Origin: Methanimicrococcus sp.
GTDB taxonomy: Archaea; Halobacteriota; Methanosarcinia; Methanosarcinales; Methanosarcinaceae
Length of the DNA: 10,909 nt
Direction: 5' to 3'
Assembly (NCBI GenBank): GCA_009776675.1
Contig: WRNK01000023.1
Location: 1-10,909 of the forward strand
Shown here: positions 5,315 through 10,909 of the stretch, piece after piece
How positions within the stretch are numbered: position 1 is the first letter of the stretch
Layout of the letters: each line of letters begins with the position of its first letter
Translations under genes and position numbers: made by a program
The notes under the pieces: model-generated
Seen by the model: only the letters and a program-made list of their open reading frames with translations
What the model was told of the DNA's origin: nothing
Database searches by the model: none

Positions 5315-6943
5315 TTAATTTTCTGTTTCCCGACTCTTTTGCGATGCTTTTGTAACACGAACTGCTCCGTCCGCATTCATCAGCAAATCGTCAGCCGTTG
5401 CCAAAAGAGAGCCGATTTTATCGGAAGACAAGCAAATTTCAACATACCCATCTTCAACCTTTGTCTCCGTACCGTAAAGATTGTCCGGTGCTAAAGAGAC
5501 TGCCAACTTTTCTGCATGATGATTTTCTTTTTCGGCATCCGTTTCATCGATAAATCGAATGCAACCGCTGATATGAAGGGAAGATTTTTCTTTGGCAGAA
5601 GCGAGCTGTATGCCAACCAGCTCATTTAATTTTTCCAAAAACGCATCTTTTGTTCCGATCGGCAAAACACCGCCTGACGCAATTTTATGACCGCCGCCGA
5701 CACCGCCGACACTTGCAGACGCTTCTCGAACAGAAATGGAAAGATCAAGTCCTTTTTGAATCAAATCTCGTGTTGCGCGTGCGGAAATTCGAATGATGCT
5801 TTCGCGTTCGTTTAAACAGACAAACGGTTTTGACGGATCCACATACCGGACATAAGTGGTTGAAATGCTGCCGGAAGACTGGAGATCGCTGCCGTAAATG
5901 TAAGAGAGGTTGGATAGAGATGCAGCAAGTGGCAAAGCCTCCGAAAGATTTCGAATCAACGTTTCCTGATTGACCTTATAAAACTCATAAGCGCGGTTTA
6001 AAACCGTTTCATCGCCCAAACAAAGTGCAATGGCAGCATCAAAATCTTCGTCTTTGACACAGCTGTCTAAAATGCCCGCCAAATCAAAAACATTTTCGAC
6101 CAATTGGTTTTTCAAATAATAAACATCTCCGACGGCTGCTTCAATGGCGTCTGGGCAATGAATCTGATCTAACTTAGACAAAACCGCCTGACATAAACGA
6201 TTCATTTCACCCTCAGTGAGATCGCGTATGTTTTTGCCGGCATCTAATTTCAAATCTTCCAAAAAAGAACAAATGGCGTCCGGCTTTCCGGTGATGTCCA
6301 AATATGGCTCTGTTGTTTTCATGAAAACGTCAAGCAGGGAGCCATCTCCTACTTTTAGTCCGCGGCGCACAGCAACCGCGCCGGAACTTACAGCTTCTTC
6401 TAAAATAACGGCGTTTGCCGCAATGATTAATTGGCGGTCGCCAATCATTCCGGTAACGGCAAGCGATGATAAATCTACATTTTCGGGACGCATGGCGCGT
6501 GCCGTCAAATAAGAAACGCCGGCGCCGGAAATCATGTTGGAACCTTCAAGACCGACGAGCATCGGATTGACGACAGCTTTTGCAGGGGATTTTCCCACAG
6601 GAACGTGGTGATCTAAAATCACGATCGGATTTGGAAGAACAGACAAAATGTCTCCTTGACCGCTTCCGATATCACAGAAAACAAGCAAAAAATCTTCGGG
6701 ATAGGCAGAGGCGATTGACGCAACAATTCCTTCATCCAGTCTTGGGACGATCTTATGGTAATACGTTATTCCTTCACGTTTAAACGCCTGAATCATAATC
6801 GCAGCACTGGAAAGCCCGTCAGAATCGTTGTGCGTCACTAACCCGATATAAGAATGCTGTTTAATCAATCGAGCTGCCGACTCTGCATGCTTTTTCAAAT
6901 GGCGGATGCGTTCCGATTCGGGCATTGCATTGTAATTTACCAT
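5315..6943 (-). CDS. recJ: RecJ/GAN-type DHH nuclease with C-terminal Pcc1-like domain
   Basis: DHH/DHHA1 phosphoesterase of the archaeal RecJ group (GINS-associated nuclease), expected to degrade single-stranded nucleic acid from an end and to work with the replisome. With the ATG at 6943 (542 aa), visible motifs are His-Asn-Asp-Ser-Asp-Gly (38-43), Phe-Cys-Asp-Ile-Gly (89-93), Asp-His-His (111-113), Gly-Asp-Arg (168-170), and the DHHA1 loop Gly-Gly-Gly-His-Lys-Ile-Ala-Ser-Gly-Gly (416-425). Residues 455 to about 535 do not belong to RecJ. They have the pattern of Pcc1, the dimerising subunit of the KEOPS complex for tRNA t6A synthesis: Val-Ser-Leu-Ala-Pro-Asp-Asn-Leu, a Val-Glu-Ile-Cys-Leu strand, and Lys-Ile-Gly-Ser-Leu-Leu-Ala-Thr-Ala-Asp-Asp-Leu-Leu-Met-Asn. 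The open frame extends to a TTG at 6967, but the predicted transcript start (near 6960) lies after that codon, favouring ATG 6943. Confidence 0.9.
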   Translation of the reverse strand: MVNYNAMPESERIRHLKKHAESAARLIKQHSYIGLVTHNDSDGLSSAAIMIQAFKREGITYYHKIVPRLDEGIVASIASAYPEDFLLVFCDIGSGQGDILSVLPNPIVILDHHVPVGKSPAKAVVNPMLVGLEGSNMISGAGVSYLTARAMRPENVDLSSLAVTGMIGDRQLIIAANAVILEEAVSSGAVAVRRGLKVGDGSLLDVFMKTTEPYLDITGKPDAICSFLEDLKLDAGKNIRDLTEGEMNRLCQAVLSKLDQIHCPDAIEAAVGDVYYLKNQLVENVFDLAGILDSCVKDEDFDAAIALCLGDETVLNRAYEFYKVNQETLIRNLSEALPLAASLSNLSYIYGSDLQSSGSISTTYVRYVDPSKPFVCLNERESIIRISARATRDLIQKGLDLSISVREASASVGGVGGGHKIASGGVLPIGTKDAFLEKLNELVGIQLASAKEKSSLHISGCIRFIDETDAEKENHHAEKLAVSLAPDNLYGTETKVEDGYVEICLSSDKIGSLLATADDLLMNADGAVRVTKASQKSRETEN

Positions 6944-6978
6944 AATGTCACTTTTATTGATAATCAAAGTCTTCTTAA

Positions 6979-6990
6979 TTAAATATATTG
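6979..6990 (-). promoter_or_regulatory. recJ TATA box
   Basis: On the minus strand CAATATATTTAATTAAG starts right after the stop codon of the exchanger gene. A start near 6960 places the ATG at 6943 about 17 nt downstream. recJ can therefore be transcribed on its own even though the exchanger gene lies only 48 nt upstream. AGTGA before the ATG is only a weak ribosome binding site. Confidence 0.45.
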
Positions 6991-6991
6991 A

Positions 6992-7981
6992 TTAAACAAA
7001 AAGAAAGAGACCGGCAACATAGATAATATAAATCAATGCGATGAGTGCACCCTGACTTCGAGTAATGCGTTTTTTGTACCCAAAAAAGACAAGTAAAACG
7101 AAGAGCAAAAGCATGAAAATATAATCATATCTGAGCAGTTGGCTGTTGACATTCAGATCAACGAACATTGAAGAAACGCCTAAAATCATTGTGATGTCTA
7201 AAATGTTGGAACCGACGATGTTTCCGACCGAAAGTTCTTGGAAGCCTTTTCTAAAGGAAGTAAACGCTGTGATAATTTCAGGAAGGGCTGTTCCAATTGA
7301 AATGACAGTCAGACTAATAATAATTTCAGGAATGCCGATCTTTACCGCAATCAAAAGACCGTTGTCCACGATCAAGCGGCTTCCGATGACAACGAGGGCG
7401 CCGCCGATGAGAAAGACAATGGCGTCGAGGTATTTTCCATTGATTTTAACATGTGACCAAATGCCTTTTTGAACGATTCCGGAATCGTCCGATTCTTTTT
7501 CACCCGATTCTTTTTTTGGATTGCGTTTTTGTTCCCAATAAATATAAAAAATATATGCAGCAAATAAAATCAAAAAAATGGTTCCGTGAAGACGCGTAAT
7601 CACGCCGTTTAAACTTACCAATACCAAAACACCGCCGGCAAGAAGCATCATTAAAGCTTTCACGCTGAATTTTTTATCATCAATTGCCACGGTTTTTAAC
7701 ATCACAATGAATCCGACGGCAATTCCGATGTTGCAAATCGTTGAACCGACTGCGTTTCCGATTGCCATGTCGGAATGTCCTTGAATCGCCGCCAAAAAGC
7801 TGACCATAAATTCAGGAGCCGTTGTCGCAAAACTCACAATTGTCGCACCAATCACAGCTTTTGGAATGCCGCTTCTTTTGGAAATATTGACGGCAGAATC
7901 AACAAACCAATCTGCACCAACCGCAATGAAACAAAATCCGATAAAAAACAAAAAATAAACCAAAAGGTCTGAAAAAATCAT
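6992..7981 (-). CDS. Cation/Ca2+ exchanger (CaCA family, YrbG/NCKX-like)
   Basis: Integral membrane antiporter, probably exchanging Ca2+ for Na+. The 329-residue product has about ten hydrophobic segments in two inverted halves joined by a charged cytoplasmic loop (about residues 150-180). Both alpha repeats are present: alpha-1 at 45-86 with Phe-Ala-Thr-Thr-Ala-Pro-Glu (Glu57) and Gly-Asn-Ala-Val-Gly-Ser, alpha-2 at 224-265 with Gly-Thr-Ala-Leu-Pro-Glu (Glu235) and Gly-Asn-Ile-Val-Gly-Ser-Asn. Asp262 in Asn-Ile-Leu-Asp-Ile is at the position that in animal NCKX exchangers goes with K+ dependence, so K+ co-transport is possible (inference). The frame extends to a TTG at 8023, but the TATA box at 8041-8049 predicts a start near 8019, and family length fits the ATG at 7981. 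It is divergent from corA. Confidence 0.9.
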   Translation of the reverse strand: MIFSDLLVYFLFFIGFCFIAVGADWFVDSAVNISKRSGIPKAVIGATIVSFATTAPEFMVSFLAAIQGHSDMAIGNAVGSTICNIGIAVGFIVMLKTVAIDDKKFSVKALMMLLAGGVLVLVSLNGVITRLHGTIFLILFAAYIFYIYWEQKRNPKKESGEKESDDSGIVQKGIWSHVKINGKYLDAIVFLIGGALVVIGSRLIVDNGLLIAVKIGIPEIIISLTVISIGTALPEIITAFTSFRKGFQELSVGNIVGSNILDITMILGVSSMFVDLNVNSQLLRYDYIFMLLLFVLLVFFGYKKRITRSQGALIALIYIIYVAGLFLFV

Positions 7982-8040
7982 AGTGACAACCAAAAGACTG
8001 AAAACATATACATAATTATTCAAACGTTAAACAAACATAG

Positions 8041-8049
8041 AATATAAAT
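8041..8049 (-). promoter_or_regulatory. TATA box of the exchanger gene
   Basis: On the minus strand CATTTATATTC gives a TTTATATT box about 26 nt before a predicted start at 8019. The ATG then lies some 38 nt downstream. This box lies in the 161-bp region shared with corA. Confidence 0.5.
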
Positions 8050-8111
8050 GAAAGCTGACTATAAACCTTATTAATTTAAAATCAATAAAAACAACTCAGA
8101 AAATGATTTCC

Positions 8112-8131
8112 TTATAAAAATAAACAGGAGG
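8112..8131 (+). promoter_or_regulatory. corA control region with strong ribosome binding site
   Basis: AGGAGG at 8126-8131, 11 nt before the ATG, is the strongest ribosome binding site in the window after that of the 45-residue gene. TTATAAAA (8112-8119) could be a TATA box, but the start it predicts would lie after the ribosome binding site. TTTAAAAT-like or CTATAAAC sequences at 8059-8083 are better placed. The true box is undecided. Confidence 0.4.
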
Positions 8132-8142
8132 AATAAAACGAA

Positions 8143-9735
8143 ATGGATTTAGAAAAAAAAAGCGATGTCAAGGACACCGAAGTTATCATCGGTGATGCCT
8201 TAGTAAAAAAATCCGGCAAAGCCAAGCTGCCGCCAAAAAATTTAACTTATCCAAATGATGAAGAAAGCGAAGAAGAAAGCAACATCGAAGAAGAAAGCAA
8301 CATCGAAGAAGAAAGCGAAGAAGAAAGCAACATCGAAGAAGAAGGCGAAGAAGAAAGTAACATCGAAGAAGAAAACAACATCGAAGAAGAAAATAACATC
8401 GAAGAAGAAAACAACATCGAAGAAGAAAGTGAAGGCGAAGAAGAAAACAACATTGAAGAAGAGAGTGAAGGTGAAAAAGAAAACGGCAGCGAAGAAGAAA
8501 GCGAAGGCGAAAAAGAAAACGGCAACGAAGAAGAAAGTAACGGTGAAGAAGAAAACGGTGGCAAAGAAGAAAAACCAATTGAAAATGCATGTGATGCCGA
8601 AGCTGTCGTCAGTGATGTCTTAGTAAAAGAATCCGACAAAGCCGGACTTCCGCCAGGAACTTTAATTTATTTGGATGAAGAAGAAGAGGAGGAGGAAAAG
8701 GAAGAAGAAAGCGGCGATGAAGAAAAATGCGACATTGAAGAAGAAAAACCAATTGAAAAATGCACAATTCGAATCATCGAATATAATGAACAAGGACACA
8801 GTGATCGGCGAGTTCAGACACCTGCAGACATTCAGATTGAAAAAGCCCCCGATAAAATTGTATGGATCCATACAACGGGACTTCAGGATGTTGAAAAAGT
8901 ACGCTTGTTGGGTGAAAAATATAACATCCGCCGTTTAGCACTTGAAGACATTGTCAACCAACTCCAAAGACCCAAAGTCGAAGATTTTGGAAATTACATT
9001 TTTACCGTCTTAAAAGAGATTCATTTCGATGAAGAATATAACGAAACAACTTACGAACAAATCAGTATTATTACCATGGGCAAAATGGTATTGACATTTA
9101 TTGATAAAGAAACGAACATTTTTGATCCGGTCATTAAACGAATTCAAAAAGATCGAAAAATGCGAAAATTCGGTGCCGATTACTTAACATACGCATTAAT
9201 TGACATTGTTGTTGACCATTACTTCTTCGTTTTGGAATCGTTTGACGAATGGTTTGATGACGTTGAAAAAGCAATTGTCGAATCATCTGAAAAGGACAGT
9301 GCAAAAGATATCAATAAAATGAGAACCGAATTGTCAATTTTTAATAAAGCTGTTCGTCCGTTATCAACTGTTGTTGAAAAATTAGAAAAAATAAATTCTA
9401 AATTAATAAAGAAATCAACGCGTGTTTATTTCCGTGACGTTTACGACCATTTGGCACGCATTACAGAAACAATTGACACGAATCGTGAAATTGTCAGCGG
9501 TATTTTTGACTTATATAATGCAGGCATTTCAAAACGTCTGAATGAAACCATACGGATATTAACCGTGATCTCTACAATCTTCATCCCGCTCACGTTTATT
9601 GCCGGAGTTTACGGCATGAATTTTGATAATATGCCGGAATTGTATTGGGAATACGGATACTATATTTGCCTTGCGGGAATGCTTGCCGTCCTTGTAATAA
9701 TGCTGGCGTTTTTCAAAAAGAAAAAATGGTTCTAA
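8143..9735 (+). CDS. corA: CorA-type magnesium/divalent cation transporter with long acidic N-terminal extension
   Basis: Residues from about 207 to 530 form a normal CorA: a cytoplasmic alpha/beta funnel domain, long helices, then two membrane helices near the C-terminus (about 469-489 and 505-524). The signature Gly-Met-Asn lies at 491-493 after the first of these, and a basic Lys-rich end (525-528) follows the second. CorA pentamers conduct Mg2+ (also Co2+, Ni2+) into the cell, and Mg2+ bound between cytoplasmic domains closes the channel. The first 206 residues are not part of the family. They consist of two copies of a 26-residue module (11-36 and 151-176), each followed by a Glu-rich tract that ends in Glu-Lys-Pro-Ile-Glu. 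The tract from 40 to about 146 repeats Glu-Glu-Glu-Ser-Asn-Ile-like units. The extension lies on the cytoplasmic side and should bind cations weakly. The ATG is fixed by AGGAGG. A terminator follows. Confidence 0.93.
   Translation: MDLEKKSDVKDTEVIIGDALVKKSGKAKLPPKNLTYPNDEESEEESNIEEESNIEEESEEESNIEEEGEEESNIEEENNIEEENNIEEENNIEEESEGEEENNIEEESEGEKENGSEEESEGEKENGNEEESNGEEENGGKEEKPIENACDAEAVVSDVLVKESDKAGLPPGTLIYLDEEEEEEEKEEESGDEEKCDIEEEKPIEKCTIRIIEYNEQGHSDRRVQTPADIQIEKAPDKIVWIHTTGLQDVEKVRLLGEKYNIRRLALEDIVNQLQRPKVEDFGNYIFTVLKEIHFDEEYNETTYEQISIITMGKMVLTFIDKETNIFDPVIKRIQKDRKMRKFGADYLTYALIDIVVDHYFFVLESFDEWFDDVEKAIVESSEKDSAKDINKMRTELSIFNKAVRPLSTVVEKLEKINSKLIKKSTRVYFRDVYDHLARITETIDTNREIVSGIFDLYNAGISKRLNETIRILTVISTIFIPLTFIAGVYGMNFDNMPELYWEYGYYICLAGMLAVLVIMLAFFKKKKWF
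8173..8670 (+). repeat. Duplicated 78-bp module within corA (8173-8250 and 8593-8670)
   Basis: Both copies encode Asp-X-Glu-X-X-X-X-Asp-X-Leu-Val-Lys-X-Ser-X-Lys-Ala-X-Leu-Pro-Pro-X-X-Leu-X-Tyr in the same frame, exactly 140 codons apart. By hand count 62 of 78 bases match, so this is a DNA duplication and not chance. Confidence 0.9.
8262..8575 (+). repeat. Purine-rich GAA/GAG repeat tract in corA
   Basis: Degenerate tandem units built on GAAGAAGAAAGCAACATC (18 bp, 6 residues), drifting to variants with GGTGAA or GGCGAAAAAGAAAAC. The plus strand is overwhelmingly A and G over more than 300 bp. Confidence 0.9.
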
Positions 9736-9783
9736 ATTTTGGCATTCTTCAAAATGAAAAAATGATTTTAAATTTTGGTGCTC
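9712..9783 (+). repeat. 36-bp direct repeat spanning the corA stop codon
   Basis: Unit 1 (9712-9747) holds the last codons and TAA of corA; unit 2 (9748-9783) repeats it with a few changes (GAAAAAATGGTTCTAAATTT against GAAAAAATGATTTTAAATTT). The second copy also carries stops in the corA frame, so it is untranslated. Confidence 0.85.
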
Positions 9784-9790
9784 AGAGAAG

Positions 9791-9831
9791 TGCATCCTCT
9801 CAAAAAATAAGTGGATGCATATCTCATTTTT
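9791..9831 (+). terminator. corA terminator
   Basis: TGCATCC/GGATGCA (9791-9797, 9813-9819) forms a 7-bp stem with a 15-nt loop, followed by CATTTTTC near 9826-9832. Confidence 0.55.
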
Positions 9832-10067
9832 CTTCAAAATGATTATCCGTATACTGCAAAGTATAAAAATAACAAATATTTAAATGGCATAACAATATGG
9901 ATTAGTAATTAATAAAAAATGTAATAAAAAACAATAATAAAAAACAAAAACTGAATCATGCAAAACTCCAAAAAATCACGCACAGCATGATCAAATCAAA
10001 TAATTTCAAAAAAGGGCATAATAAAAAAGGAAATAAACAAAATGAAAACAAAGAAGGAATAAATCAA
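9832..10067. other. AT-rich intergenic region before the surface protein gene
   Basis: I see no convincing gene in this stretch. It holds possible TATA sequences (GTATAAAAATAAC near 9860-9872; ATATTTAAAT near 9876-9885), an inverted repeat ATCATGC/GCATGAT (9955-9961, 9985-9991) that could be a regulator site or hairpin, and a six-codon ATG...TAA minicistron at 10042-10062 with its own AAGG site upstream. AAGGA at 10054-10058 serves the next gene. Confidence 0.5.
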
Positions 10068-10909
10068 ATGAATCACCCGATCCGACGGCAGCACCGTATT
10101 CAACCATCATTACGAGACGATTCGCTTATTAAAAAAAATAATTTAAAACACACGAAGTCAATTTTGCTGACTGCCTGCCTGGCAGTTTTTCTGTTTCTGA
10201 TGCTCGCCACACCGGCGTTTGCGGCAGACGTCAGCACCTACGCCGAATTACAAACCGCAGCAGCGGCCGTAACGAGCGACAACGTTATCAGACTTGCAGC
10301 CGATATCAGCGGGGACACCCAACTCACGATCGGACGCAGCCTTAAACTTGACCTTAATGGTTATAATTTAACAATCGATTTGCCTGATGCGACAGGTCGA
10401 ACGTCTAACGGCATCCACCTTAATTCCGATGTTACATTGGTTATTGATGATAGTGTAACCGGTGGCGGCAACGCACTTGAAGTCAAGAATGGAGCAACTA
10501 CCAGGCCTCAATTTGCTTGTGGCGCAGCTATCCAGACCACGAATGGTACATTAGTTATACTGAGCGGTGCGGTTAATGCCTACGGCGGCTACTGTGGTGC
10601 GGGCATTGGCGGAGGTTTCAATGACGGCGTTGACAGCTACGATGGATCAGGCGGCAACATCATTATCCTCGGCGGCGATGTCAGAGCAGTCGGCGGTAAT
10701 TACAGCGCAGGAATCGGCGGCGGCGACGGCGGCGTTGGCGGCAATATCATAATCAATGGCGGCAACGTCACGGCAATCGGTGGCGGCACAGGCCATGAAA
10801 CTGCTGGCGGCGGTGCGGGTATCGGCGGCGGCGATGGTGCCAGCAGTTACACCGACGGTTCGGGCGGCAACATCACAATCAACGGCGGCACGGTCAATGC
10901 TACCGGCGG
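10068..10909 (+). CDS. Secreted glycine-rich beta-helix-like surface protein (3' truncated by window edge)
   Basis: 280 codons are visible before the window ends. The N-terminus has a long polar, basic region (31 residues), then a hydrophobic core (32-48) and a signal-peptidase site Ala-Phe-Ala-Ala-Asp near 50-54, so the protein is exported. Residues 54 to about 110 (Thr-Tyr-Ala-Glu-Leu-Gln..., Ile-Arg-Leu-Ala-Ala-Asp-Ile..., Leu-Asp-Leu-Asn-Gly-Tyr) match the start of pectate-lyase-like or adhesive beta-helix surface proteins common in gut microbes. From residue 179 it enters Gly-Ile-Gly-Gly-Gly repeats, each followed by a Gly-Gly-Asn-Ile-X-Ile-X-Gly-Gly strand and Val-X-Ala-X-Gly-Gly. A likely role is adhesion or glycan binding at the cell surface. 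The start is set by AAGGA 9 nt upstream. G+C is visibly higher than in all neighbours, with many GGC glycine codons, which suggests transfer or special codon selection. Confidence 0.85.
   Translation, partial: MNHPIRRQHRIQPSLRDDSLIKKNNLKHTKSILLTACLAVFLFLMLATPAFAADVSTYAELQTAAAAVTSDNVIRLAADISGDTQLTIGRSLKLDLNGYNLTIDLPDATGRTSNGIHLNSDVTLVIDDSVTGGGNALEVKNGATTRPQFACGAAIQTTNGTLVILSGAVNAYGGYCGAGIGGGFNDGVDSYDGSGGNIIILGGDVRAVGGNYSAGIGGGDGGVGGNIIINGGNVTAIGGGTGHETAGGGAGIGGGDGASSYTDGSGGNITINGGTVNATG
10602..10909 (+). repeat. Gly-Ile-Gly-Gly-Gly coding repeats, 36-residue period
   Basis: Gly-Ile-Gly-Gly-Gly recurs at residues 179, 215 and 251, exactly 36 residues (108 bp) apart. The internal loops differ in length and position but keep the total constant. 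The array continues beyond the window. Confidence 0.85.

Noticed and set aside
6944..6967. Longer RecJ N-terminus from TTG at 6967
   Set aside because: It lies before the predicted transcript start, and the ATG at 6943 leaves all motifs intact.
7982..8023. Longer exchanger N-terminus from TTG at 8023
   Set aside because: The predicted transcript start lies downstream of this codon, and the ATG at 7981 gives the normal family length.
8255..8623. Lysine-rich frame (122 codons) overlapping the acidic part of corA
   Set aside because: It is the GAA repeat read one base later as AAG. It has no ribosome binding site of its own, and the corA frame is fixed by a real domain downstream.

Overview
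The window is archaeal and most likely comes from a methanogen. It encodes PurP (the archaeal formate-dependent purine enzyme), ribosomal protein S3Ae, the rare methanogen-type seryl-tRNA synthetase, and a RecJ/GAN-type nuclease. Promoters look archaeal: TTTATATA-like boxes lie 20-30 nt before plausible transcript starts, and several genes have AAGGA(G)-type ribosome binding sites. The backbone is AT-rich. Together with the methanogen-type SerRS and a host-associated-looking glycine-repeat surface protein, this suggests a Methanosarcinales-like gut methanogen such as Methanimicrococcus. That assignment is inference; no 16S or mcr gene is visible.

Left part (1-1850): the tail of one DUF2500-like small membrane protein gene is followed by a complete second copy, apparently a tandem duplication. 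These converge on purP (minus strand), which has a clear promoter.

Middle part (1850-5250, all minus strand): rps3ae encodes S3Ae with a repetitive Glu-Pro-Val-Ala tail. Upstream of it is an unusually long leader with hairpins followed by 82 nt without G. Further upstream is a previously easy-to-miss 45-residue gene with its own TATA box, perfect Shine-Dalgarno and hairpin terminator, then serS with promoter and terminator. 28-bp and 32-bp tandem repeats sit just beyond the 3' ends of serS and rps3ae.

Right-middle (5315-8142): a recJ gene whose product appears to carry a C-terminal Pcc1 (KEOPS subunit) domain, preceded by a cation/Ca2+ exchanger gene. The exchanger is divergent from a CorA-type magnesium transporter gene (8143-9735), so two divalent-cation transport genes share one 161-bp control region. 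The CorA protein has a roughly 200-residue acidic, internally duplicated N-terminal extension.

Right end (9832-10909): an AT-rich gap, then the start of a secreted glycine-rich beta-helix-like surface protein. It is noticeably richer in G+C than everything else and runs off the window.

The strongest points for follow-up are the RecJ-Pcc1 fusion, the structured rps3ae leader, the 45-residue helical gene, the acidic CorA extension, and a recurring pattern of short tandem repeats (units 24, 28, 32 and 36 bp) at gene 3' ends.
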